From Pseudomonas reactans (GTDB lineage Bacteria; Pseudomonadota; Gammaproteobacteria; Pseudomonadales; Pseudomonadaceae), in the NCBI RefSeq assembly GCF_013385825.1, contig NZ_JACAPG010000012.1:244298-308297 (forward strand): a stretch of DNA of 64,000 nucleotides, in the 5' to 3' direction. Under the pieces are notes generated by a model, which saw nothing but the letters and a program-made list of their open reading frames with translations, was not told the DNA's origin and did not search any database. How positions within the stretch are numbered: the stretch's first letter is position 1; each line of letters starts with the position of its first letter. Made by a program: the position numbers and the translations under genes. This document shows positions 33,093-41,081 of this stretch, one piece after another.

Positions 33093-34415
33093 ATGGCAAC
33101 TATCAAAAAAGCGTCGCTGCGCAGCATTCACCGGCATTCCTGGGTGTCGCTGCTGGTCTGCTGGATGATCTGGATCCTCAACGCCTACGACCGTGAGATC
33201 GTGCTGCGTCTGGGGCCGACCATCTCCAAGCATTTCGATTTGTCCGCCGACCAATGGGGCACCGTGGCCACGGTGGTCATGCTGGCCCTGGCGCTGCTGG
33301 ATATCCCCGGTTCGATGTGGAGCGACCGTTACGGCGGCGGCTGGAAACGTGCACGCTTCCAGGTGCCGCTGGTGCTGGGCTACACCGCGATCTCGTTTCT
33401 GTCCGGTTTCAAGGCGCTGAGCGGCAACCTCGCCACCTTCATTGCCCTGCGCGTCGGCGTCAACCTCGGCGCCGGCTGGGGCGAGCCGGTAGGGGTGAGC
33501 AATACCGCGGAATGGTGGCCGGTGGAACGTCGCGGGTTTGCCCTGGGCGCGCACCATACCGGCTACCCGATCGGCGCGATGCTCAGTGGGATTGTCGCGA
33601 GTTTTGTCATTACGGTGTTCGGCGAAGAAAACTGGCGCTACGTGTTCTTCTTCGCCTTCGTGGTGGCGCTGCCGCTGATGATCTTCTGGGCGCGTTATTC
33701 CACCGCCGAGCGCATCACCGCGCTGTACGTCGACATTGCCGCCAAAGGCATGACCCCGCCGGACAACGCGCCGGCCAGCCAAGTCAAAGGCGAGGCCTGG
33801 CGTACATTCCTTGCCACCTTGCGCAACCGCAATATCGCCCTCACGGCGGGCAACACCATGCTCACCCAGGTGGTGTACATGGGCGTCAACATCGTGCTGC
33901 CGGCCTACCTCTACAACATCGCCGGATTGTCCCTGGCCGAGTCGGCGGGGATGAGCGTGGTGTTCACCCTCACCGGCATTCTCGGGCAATTAGTGTGGCC
34001 GTCGCTGTCGGACATCATTGGCCGACGCACCACCTTGATCATTTGCGGGCTATGGATGGCGGCGAGTGTGGGGGCGTTTTACTTCGCCAACACCCTGACA
34101 TTGATCGTCGTGATGCAACTGCTGTTCGGCCTGGTGGCTAACGCGGTGTGGCCGATCTACTACGCGGTGGCCTGCGACTCGGCCGAACCGTCGGCGACGT
34201 CCACTGCCAACGGCATCATCACCACCGCAATGTTTATCGGCGGCGGCCTGGCGCCGGTGCTGATGGGCAGCCTGATCGCCATGGGCGGCGGCTGGACCAC
34301 GCTGCACGGCTACACCGTGTGTTTCTTCGTGATGGCCGGCTGCGCCCTGGGCGGCGCGCTGCTGCAACTGTTTTCCCATCGCCCGCCGGCGCTGGTTGTG
34401 CAACTCGACTCCTAG
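33093..34415 (+). CDS. MFS transporter, anion:cation symporter type
   Basis: 440-residue polytopic protein with twelve helices. The first helix carries LVCWMIWILNAYDREIVLRLG, in which the Asp-Arg position is typical of sugar-acid/aromatic-acid carriers of the ACS type (NAYDR instead of DRxN), and the loop 2-3 has WSDRYGGGWKR. The long helix 4-5 region GWGEPVGVSNTAEWWP also fits. It lies 73 bp after the SMP-30 gene and probably imports the pathway substrate. An ATG at 33093 with GGAGAGG upstream was taken over a GTG at 33057. Confidence 0.82.
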   Translation: MATIKKASLRSIHRHSWVSLLVCWMIWILNAYDREIVLRLGPTISKHFDLSADQWGTVATVVMLALALLDIPGSMWSDRYGGGWKRARFQVPLVLGYTAISFLSGFKALSGNLATFIALRVGVNLGAGWGEPVGVSNTAEWWPVERRGFALGAHHTGYPIGAMLSGIVASFVITVFGEENWRYVFFFAFVVALPLMIFWARYSTAERITALYVDIAAKGMTPPDNAPASQVKGEAWRTFLATLRNRNIALTAGNTMLTQVVYMGVNIVLPAYLYNIAGLSLAESAGMSVVFTLTGILGQLVWPSLSDIIGRRTTLIICGLWMAASVGAFYFANTLTLIVVMQLLFGLVANAVWPIYYAVACDSAEPSATSTANGIITTAMFIGGGLAPVLMGSLIAMGGGWTTLHGYTVCFFVMAGCALGGALLQLFSHRPPALVVQLDS

Positions 34416-34470
34416 AACAACACCGATGCGCCCCCCAGTCTGGCTGGCGGGGCGCCAAGAGGAATTGCCG

Positions 34471-35787
34471 ATGACTACCGCCACTTCCGCCCGCACCCCG
34501 CAGGCGTTGAACAAACTGATGTTCGTCAAGTTGATGCCCTTGCTGATCATCGCCTACATCCTGAGCTTCCTGGACCGCACCAACATCGCCCTGGCCAAGC
34601 ATCACCTGGACGTCGACCTGGGCATTTCCGCTGCGGCGTACGGGTTGGGCGCGGGGCTGTTTTTCCTGACCTATGCGCTGTCGGAAATCCCCAGTAACCT
34701 GATCATGCACAAGGTCGGCGCGCGATTCTGGATTGCGCGGATCATGGTGACCTGGGGCCTGATCTCGGCGGCCATGGCCTTTGTGCAGGGCGAGACCTCG
34801 TTCTACGTGCTGCGCCTGTTGCTGGGCATTGCCGAAGCCGGACTCTTCCCCGGCGTCATGCTCTACCTCACCTACTGGTTCAACCGCGAACAGCGGGCAC
34901 GCGCCACCGGTTATTTCCTGCTTGGCGTGTGCTTCGCCAACATCATCGGCGGCCCGGTGGGCGCCGCCTTGATGCGCATGGACGGCATGCTCGGATGGCA
35001 CGGCTGGCAGTGGATGTTCATGCTCGAAGGCCTACCAGCGGTGGCGTTTGCCTGGGTGGTCTGGCGCAAATTGCCGGACCGTCCGAGCAAGGCGCCGTGG
35101 TTGTCGGCCGAGGAAGCGCGTGGCATCGAACAACGCATCGCGCAGGAAACCGAAGAGGGTGCGGGCGAGGGCGGTCACTCGTTGAAAAACTGGCTGACTC
35201 CGCAAATCCTGCTGGCGATTTTTGTGTACTTCTGTCACCAGATCACCATCTACACCGTGATCTTTTTCCTGCCGAGCATCATCAGCAAGTATGGCGAACT
35301 GAGCACCATGAACGTCGGCCTGCTGACTTCGCTACCGTGGATCGCGGCGGCACTCGGTGCCTTGCTGATTCCGCGTTTCGCCACGACCCCCGGACGCTGC
35401 CGACGGTTGCTGGTCACAGGGCTGCTGACCATGGCGCTGGGCCTGGGCATCGCGTCGATATCGGGGCCGGTGTTCAGCCTGCTCGGTTTTTGTCTGTCGG
35501 CGGTGATGTTCTTCGTGGTGCAGTCGATCATTTTTCTGTACCCGGCTTCGCGCCTCAAAGGCGTTGCGCTGGCGGGCGGGCTGGGGTTCGTCAACGCGTG
35601 CGGGCTGCTTGGCGGGTTTGTCGGGCCGTCGGTAATGGGTGTGATCGAGCAAAGCACCGGTAATGCGATGAACGGCCTGAAGGTGATTGCGCTGGTGTTG
35701 GTGGTGGCGGCTATTGCGGCGCTGCGGTTGCGCATGGGGCACGAGCCTGAGCGTGGCGCACAGGCCAGCGAAGCGTCCTACACGTAG
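34471..35787 (+). CDS. MFS transporter, ACS family (TtuB/4-hydroxyphenylacetate permease-like)
   Basis: 438-residue carrier. Signature LSFLDRTNIALAKHHLDVDLG in and after helix 1, YALSEIPSNLIMHKVGARFWIARIM through loop 2-3, and the helix 4-5 stretch LLGIAEAGLFPGVMLYLTYWF are characteristic of the tartrate/glucarate/phthalate type anion:cation symporters. It starts 55 bp after another MFS gene, with an AGAGGAATT ribosome site. Two consecutive, only distantly similar MFS genes suggest two substrates or an importer with an exporter. The LysR gene follows 58 bp later. Confidence 0.85.
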   Translation: MTTATSARTPQALNKLMFVKLMPLLIIAYILSFLDRTNIALAKHHLDVDLGISAAAYGLGAGLFFLTYALSEIPSNLIMHKVGARFWIARIMVTWGLISAAMAFVQGETSFYVLRLLLGIAEAGLFPGVMLYLTYWFNREQRARATGYFLLGVCFANIIGGPVGAALMRMDGMLGWHGWQWMFMLEGLPAVAFAWVVWRKLPDRPSKAPWLSAEEARGIEQRIAQETEEGAGEGGHSLKNWLTPQILLAIFVYFCHQITIYTVIFFLPSIISKYGELSTMNVGLLTSLPWIAAALGALLIPRFATTPGRCRRLLVTGLLTMALGLGIASISGPVFSLLGFCLSAVMFFVVQSIIFLYPASRLKGVALAGGLGFVNACGLLGGFVGPSVMGVIEQSTGNAMNGLKVIALVLVVAAIAALRLRMGHEPERGAQASEASYT

Positions 35788-35845
35788 ACGCCAGCAACGC
35801 GGCTTTCTACACTGCGGCTTGTCTTGGGGAAAGGGGCAGGCGCCG

Positions 35846-36769
35846 ATGAATCGCAATGAATTACGCAAGGCCGACATCAACCTGATGGTGGTGTTCGAAG
35901 CGCTGATGCTGGAGCGCAACGTGACGCGGGTGGCGGAGAAGCTGTTTCTCGGCCAGCCGACCATCAGCTCGGCCCTCAATCGCTTGCGTACTTTGTTTAA
36001 TGACCCGCTGTTCATTCGCGTCGGCCACCGCATGGAACCCACGGCGCGGGCCGAGGAAATCATCCAGCACCTGTCGCCGGCGCTGGACTCGCTATCCTCG
36101 GCCTTGAGCCTGACCCACGATTTCGACCCGTCCATCAGCACCATGACCTTTCGCATCGGCCTGTCCGATGATGTCGAGTTCGGCCTGTTGCCACCGTTGC
36201 TGCGTTCCCTGCGCCAGGAAGCGCCGCAAGTGGTGTTTGTGGTGCAACATGTGGACTACTGGCGCATCCCGGATCTGCTGGCCTCTGGCGATATCACCGT
36301 CGGCATCACCCAGACCCGTGGCCTGCCGGCAAATGCCAAGCGCAAGCTGCTACGCCATATCCGCCCGCGCATCCTGCGTGCCGATGCCTCGGACACACCG
36401 CTGACCCTCGACGAATACTGCTCACGCCCTCACGTGCTGGTGTCCCACACCGCCAACGTGGCAGGGTTCGCCGATGAGTGGCTGGCAGAAATCGGTCGCA
36501 AGCGCCACGTGGTGCTGTCGGTGCCGCAATACAGCGCACTGCCGGCCTTGCTCGCCGGTACCGACCTGATCGCCAGCCTGCCGGACTACACCGCCGAGGC
36601 CATGGCCGTGACGGGCCACCTGTTCTGCGAGCCGTTCCCGTTCGAGACGCCGACCCTGGATTTGTCCATGGTCTGGCTCAGCCACGTGGACACCGACCCG
36701 GCCGAGCGCTGGGTACGTTCGCGACTGGAAGCGTTCATGAGTGATCGAGGGTTGGCGACCAAGGCCTGA
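35846..36769 (+). CDS. LysR-family regulator (NodD/NahR-like)
   Basis: 307 residues. It starts MNRNELRKADINLMVVFEAL, the N-terminus typical of the NodD/NahR/LeuO subgroup, with the helix-turn-helix near residues 22-45 (RNVTRVAEKLFLGQPTISSALNRL). The effector domain begins after about residue 95. It is co-directional with the upstream MFS genes and with hpaF downstream, so it may regulate either. NahR-type proteins commonly respond to aromatic acids, which would agree with hpaF being next. Confidence 0.85.
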   Translation: MNRNELRKADINLMVVFEALMLERNVTRVAEKLFLGQPTISSALNRLRTLFNDPLFIRVGHRMEPTARAEEIIQHLSPALDSLSSALSLTHDFDPSISTMTFRIGLSDDVEFGLLPPLLRSLRQEAPQVVFVVQHVDYWRIPDLLASGDITVGITQTRGLPANAKRKLLRHIRPRILRADASDTPLTLDEYCSRPHVLVSHTANVAGFADEWLAEIGRKRHVVLSVPQYSALPALLAGTDLIASLPDYTAEAMAVTGHLFCEPFPFETPTLDLSMVWLSHVDTDPAERWVRSRLEAFMSDRGLATKA

Positions 36770-36817
36770 CTCCGTGGTATATCTAGGATTCTTCCTACCA
36801 AAGACTCGGAGCCCTAC

Positions 36818-37180
36818 ATGCCACACCTGCATCTGGAATACACCGCCAACCTGACGAACCTGGCCGTTGAGAAAACCCTGCTACGGCTCAACAACGTGTT
36901 GATGGTGTCTGGCCAGTTCGGTTCCGAATTCGATATCAAAAGCCGTGCGGTCAAGGTCGAGACGTTCCAGGTGGGCACCTCCCTCGACCCTCGCGGTTTT
37001 ATCGCGGTGAAGCTGTCGCTGCTCAGCGGGCGGTCGCCGCAGGTCAAGAAGCAGTTGTCGGAGAGCCTGCTGGCGGCTTTGCAGGATCTGGGTGAGTGGC
37101 CGGCGGGCGTACAGGTTCAGCTGAGTGTTCTGTTGGTGGATATGGATCGTGATTCCTACAGCAAAGTCGCGATTGGTTAA
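36818..37180 (+). CDS. hpaF: 5-carboxymethyl-2-hydroxymuconate delta-isomerase
   Basis: 120-residue member of the tautomerase superfamily. Met1 is followed by Pro2, the N-terminal proline that acts as catalytic base after Met removal, and the beginning MPHLHLEYTANL is that of CHMI. It isomerises 5-carboxymethyl-2-hydroxymuconate in the homoprotocatechuate (4-hydroxyphenylacetate) meta pathway. None of the other hpa genes (hpaBCDEGHI) is in the window, so this is an isolated copy. It stops 3 bp from the convergent LysR gene. Confidence 0.86.
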   Translation: MPHLHLEYTANLTNLAVEKTLLRLNNVLMVSGQFGSEFDIKSRAVKVETFQVGTSLDPRGFIAVKLSLLSGRSPQVKKQLSESLLAALQDLGEWPAGVQVQLSVLLVDMDRDSYSKVAIG

Positions 37181-37183
37181 GCC

Positions 37184-38119
37184 CTACAGCAACCCCTGAT
37201 CCGCACACACCTTCACCACCTGCTCACGAAACCAGGTATTCGCGCTGTCCTGTTCACTGGTTTCGTTCCACTGCATCTCCAGTGTGAACCCCGGCAAACC
37301 GTTCGGCGCTTCGCAATGGCCGAACACCGCGGTCGGTGCCAATAGTTTTTGCACGCGACGTGGCAAGGTGACGATGAAATCGGTGCCGGTGATCATCTTC
37401 AAGGCTGCGCTGTAGCTGTTGGCGCGGGCGATTACCTGGCGCTTGTGGGCCTGGCGTGCGAGCCAGCCGTCGATCATGTTGGTGTCGGAGGTCCACGGCG
37501 TAGGGAACACGTGGCGGCGTTCGACAAAGGAGTGCAGGCTGAAGGCCGGCTCCCGGGGCGCCGAGCGTTTGTCGAACACGCACACCAAGTCGTCTTCGAG
37601 CAGCATCTGGGTGCGGAAGTCTTTGTGGGCACGGTGGAAGTTGGGGCCGAAACAGATCACCAGGTCCAGGCGACCTTCGCGCAGGTCGTCGGCGGGGATG
37701 TCGGTTTCCAGCTTCTGCACATTGACGATCACCGGCAGGTCGGCGCGGTCAAAGTTTTTCAACAGGCGCGGCAGGATCAACTGTTCGAAATACTCCGGCG
37801 CACACACGCTGAAGGTCACGGCCTGCTGCGTCGGGTCGAACGCCTGGCCACCGGCGTGGCACAGGTTGATGCTTTCGAGGATTTTCTGCACATGGCCGTA
37901 CATGGTGGTGGCCTTGTACGTCGGCCGCATGCCGGCGCGCGTGTTGATAAACAGCTCGTCTTCAAAACTGGTGCGCAACTTCTTCAGGCTGTAGCTCACG
38001 GTGGACTGGCTGACAAACAGCGTTTCAGATACCTCGGTAACACTGCTCTGGTCATAGACGGCGATAAACACCATCAAGTCCTGCATATCGAGCTTTCTGA
38101 GCAAGTTACTGTTTAGCAT
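37184..38119 (-). CDS. LysR-family regulator
   Basis: 311 residues from the ATG at 38119 (MLNSNLLRKLDMQDLMVFIAV). The helix-turn-helix is near residues 24-47 (SSVTEVSETLFVSQSTVSYSLKKL), again of the NodD-like subgroup, with the following INTRAGMRPTYKA wing. The frame is open to 38167 but lacks a better start. It is co-directional with the CynX-like transporter upstream, with 137 bp between, and convergent with hpaF. Target genes are unknown. Confidence 0.84.
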   Translation of the reverse strand: MLNSNLLRKLDMQDLMVFIAVYDQSSVTEVSETLFVSQSTVSYSLKKLRTSFEDELFINTRAGMRPTYKATTMYGHVQKILESINLCHAGGQAFDPTQQAVTFSVCAPEYFEQLILPRLLKNFDRADLPVIVNVQKLETDIPADDLREGRLDLVICFGPNFHRAHKDFRTQMLLEDDLVCVFDKRSAPREPAFSLHSFVERRHVFPTPWTSDTNMIDGWLARQAHKRQVIARANSYSAALKMITGTDFIVTLPRRVQKLLAPTAVFGHCEAPNGLPGFTLEMQWNETSEQDSANTWFREQVVKVCADQGLL

Positions 38120-38256
38120 CGGTTTCGTCCGTAAACCCTTTGTACCGAATTCAGTACAAGACAGCACAAAAGCTTAACGGAACGAGCGTGCCAATAGAAT
38201 GCTCTGTAGGGCGTTTCTATGTTTGGTGTGAGACAAATACTGTTTACAACACGACC

Positions 38257-39444
38257 TCAGCGGATATGTCGTGCGTAATGCTTTGGGTTGAAGCGCGTGA
38301 CGATCAACAGCATCACTACGATCACTGCCGTGAGCGACCACCAGGCCCATTCGAAGCTGCCCAGTTGATCGCGGATCATCCCGGCGATCAGCGGTGACAG
38401 CCCGGCAATCAAGTAGCCGATGCCTTGCACAAACGCGGTGAGGCCACCGGCGCGGCGCGGGTTGTCCAGGTGGTCGAGGGACAGGATCAGGCTCATCGGG
38501 AACAGGCCGCCGATACCCAGGCCGAGCAGGCAAGGCCACAGCAGGCTCAGGTGTTGCGGGCTCAGGATCAGGCCGCAGAAACCGAGGATGATCAGCACCA
38601 GCAACACCGCGACAACGCTGCGCTTATCCTGGCGACGATTGGCGATGGCGGGGGTGATCAGACCGGAAACGACTTCCATGGCGGTCAGGAAACCCAGCAG
38701 TAAACCGGCGTTCTGTTCACTCCAACCTTGCTCCACGTAGTACGGCGCCAGCCAGGCGAGTACGCAGGTGTAGGAGGCGGTACCGAGGCCGAAGAATACC
38801 GCGAGCAACCAGGCGCGACCGTTGCCGAAAAATGATTCTTGAGGGCCCGCAGCGGCTTGAGGCAGTGGCGGCAACACCGAGCGCTGCGCGTACCAAAACA
38901 CTAAGGCCAACAATGCGAGCACCGCCCAGATCGCCAGACCGATGCGCCAACTGCCGGTCTGCACCTGCACGAACGGTGCAAACGATGCGGCGAGCGCCGC
39001 GCCGCCCATGATCGCGGTGACGTACAGGCCCATGAACAGCGAAACATTGTCACTGAACCGCGACTTGATCAGTGCCGGCATCAACGCCTGGATCATCGCA
39101 ATCCCCACACCGGCGGCGATGGCGCTGACAATCAATTCCAGCGCCGAATCGAGGAACAGCCGCGACAACGTCGCCACGCCAATCACCACCAGTGACACCA
39201 CGATGCTGCGGTGCTCGCCAAATCGCTTGGCCACGCCCATGCCGAAGAACATCGCCAAGCCCATGGCCATCACCGGCAACATGGTCAGCAACGCTGCACT
39301 GCTGAAACTCAAGGGTACGTCGCCGCGAATCGAGGACAACAGTGGGCCGACAGCAGCCATCGACGGGCGCAGGTTGAGGGCGACCAGCACGACACTGATC
39401 ATCAGCCAGACGGCGGTGGTGGGTTTGGTTTGGACGGTTTCCAT
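38257..39444 (-). CDS. MFS transporter, CynX/NimT family
   Basis: 395 residues, twelve helices. The N-terminus LMISVVLVALNLRPSMAAVGPLL is the signature of the cyanate/2-nitroimidazole transporter family (CynX, YeaN/NimT): ALNLRP in helix 1 followed by GPLL. The ATG at 39444 (METVQTKPT) was chosen; the frame upstream to 39501 is GC-poor in motif and ends in a C/T-rich tract. No cyanase gene is near, so cyanate is doubtful; exporters of this group handle drugs or aromatic acids. Confidence 0.83.
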   Translation of the reverse strand: METVQTKPTTAVWLMISVVLVALNLRPSMAAVGPLLSSIRGDVPLSFSSAALLTMLPVMAMGLAMFFGMGVAKRFGEHRSIVVSLVVIGVATLSRLFLDSALELIVSAIAAGVGIAMIQALMPALIKSRFSDNVSLFMGLYVTAIMGGAALAASFAPFVQVQTGSWRIGLAIWAVLALLALVFWYAQRSVLPPLPQAAAGPQESFFGNGRAWLLAVFFGLGTASYTCVLAWLAPYYVEQGWSEQNAGLLLGFLTAMEVVSGLITPAIANRRQDKRSVVAVLLVLIILGFCGLILSPQHLSLLWPCLLGLGIGGLFPMSLILSLDHLDNPRRAGGLTAFVQGIGYLIAGLSPLIAGMIRDQLGSFEWAWWSLTAVIVVMLLIVTRFNPKHYARHIR

Positions 39445-39545
39445 GGGACGGCCTTGAGTGAACAAGGATGAATGAGGCCATGGGTGGGGGGAGGGGGGCA
39501 AATGAGAAAGTCGCAGGGGCTATCTAAAAATTGCAGCAATACCCT

Positions 39546-39629
39546 GTAGGAGCCCGGCTTGCCGGCGATGAGTACCTTGAATTTAGCGCAAGGTTTTAGA
39601 CCGCCATCGCCGGCAAGCCGGGCTCCTAC
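39546..39629. repeat. REP pair, GCCCGGCTTGCCGGC type
   Basis: GTAGGAGCCCGGCTTGCCGG and the inverse CCGGCAAGCCGGGCTCCTAC, 84 bp, between the CynX-like gene and the aldehyde dehydrogenase 3' end. Confidence 0.92.
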
Positions 39630-39638
39630 AAGGGGGGG

Positions 39639-41081
39639 CTACACCGCGTGGATCACATGCTTGATCTCCTGAAACGCCGCCAACCCCCATGGCCCCAACT
39701 CACGACCGATGCTGCTCTGCTTGTAACCACCCCACGCGGCCTGCGGGAAGATCACCTGCGGTGCGTTGACCCACACCAGCCCGGCGTGCAAGGCATTCGC
39801 CACCCGCTCGGCAGTTTCGTGGCTGGCGCTGACCACACTCGCCACCAGGCCGAAATCGCTGTCGTTGGCCAGGGCGATGGCCTCGGCCTCCGAGGTAAAA
39901 CGTCGTACACAGAGCACCGGGCCGAAGATCTCTTCGTTCCACAACGCGCTGTCCAGCGGTACGTCGGTGAACACGGTCGGGCGGATGAAAAAGCCCTTCG
40001 GCAAATCTGCCGGGCGATCGCCGCCGCACAGCAAGCGTGCGCCATCTTCAACACCACGCTGGATGTGCCCGAGCACGCGCTGATATTGCACGCGGTTGAT
40101 CAACGCGCCCATTTCCACGTCATCGGCAAATGGGTCAGCCACGCGAATGCCTTCAGCCCGTGCTTGCACACGTTGCAGGAATTCATCCGCCAGGCTGTCA
40201 GCTACCAGCACGCGACTGGTGGCGGAACACATCTGCCCAGCGTTGAAAAATCCACCACCACAGGCCAGCTCCACTGCCAGGTCCAGGTCGGCATCGGCCA
40301 ACACCAGCAGGGAAGATTTGCCGCCCAGTTCCAGGCTCACGCCCTTGATGGTTTCGGCCGCGCGCTGCATCACCTGCACGCCGACGGCGTTGCTGCCGGT
40401 GAAGGAAATCTTCGCCACGCGGCGATCCGCCGCCAGTGGCGCGCCCACTTCCAGGCCCGTGCCGCACACCAGGTTGAACACCCCGGCCGGCAAGCCCGCC
40501 TCGGCGATAATCCGCGCCAGTTGCAGTTCCGCCAACGGCGTGACTTCCGATGGCTTGAGTACCACACAGCAACCGGCCGCCAGCGCCGGAGCGAGTTTCC
40601 ACGCGGTGGTGACCATCGGGAAATTCCACGGCACGATCAGCCCTACCACGCCGCACGGCTCACGACGCAGGCGTGCGCTGAAGTCCGCGCTGGGCAATGC
40701 CACCGGGCTATTCTGGCTGGCGTCCATCGCTTCGGCCACGCTGGCGTAGTAGTCGAAGGTGGCGATCACATCGTCCACATCCATCGCGGCTTCAAACAGC
40801 GGTTTGCCGTTGTTGCTCGATTGCAGGTGCATCAGCTGTTCGCGCTGCTCGCTGACGCCTTGGGCGATCTTGCGCAACAGCGCGGCGCGGTCGCGGCCGG
40901 TGCTTTTCGACCAGTCGATGAAAGCGGCGCTGGCGGCGTCGACGGCCTGGGTGACCGTGCTCGCATCGCCGACGCTGACGTGGGCCAGGACGGCTTCAGT
41001 CGCGGGGTTGATCACCTCAAGCGAGGCCAGTCCGGCACGCCATGCCCCATTGATATACACACCGTTCAAGACTGCGCTCAT
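39639..41081 (-). CDS. NAD(P)-dependent aldehyde dehydrogenase (aminoaldehyde/guanidinobutyraldehyde type)
   Basis: 480-residue aldehyde dehydrogenase. The catalytic Cys is in FFNAGQMCSATSR (about residue 283) and the catalytic Glu in LELGGKS (about residue 249); the cofactor segment is GLIVPWNFPMVTTAWKLAPAL. The sequence resembles betaine-aldehyde/aminoaldehyde dehydrogenases. Its ATG overlaps the stop of the 2-oxoacid decarboxylase by 4 nt (ATGA), so the pair would convert a 2-oxo acid to aldehyde and on to acid; for AruI the acid is 4-guanidinobutyrate. The exact substrate is inferred from that context. Confidence 0.86.
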   Translation of the reverse strand: MSAVLNGVYINGAWRAGLASLEVINPATEAVLAHVSVGDASTVTQAVDAASAAFIDWSKSTGRDRAALLRKIAQGVSEQREQLMHLQSSNNGKPLFEAAMDVDDVIATFDYYASVAEAMDASQNSPVALPSADFSARLRREPCGVVGLIVPWNFPMVTTAWKLAPALAAGCCVVLKPSEVTPLAELQLARIIAEAGLPAGVFNLVCGTGLEVGAPLAADRRVAKISFTGSNAVGVQVMQRAAETIKGVSLELGGKSSLLVLADADLDLAVELACGGGFFNAGQMCSATSRVLVADSLADEFLQRVQARAEGIRVADPFADDVEMGALINRVQYQRVLGHIQRGVEDGARLLCGGDRPADLPKGFFIRPTVFTDVPLDSALWNEEIFGPVLCVRRFTSEAEAIALANDSDFGLVASVVSASHETAERVANALHAGLVWVNAPQVIFPQAAWGGYKQSSIGRELGPWGLAAFQEIKHVIHAV

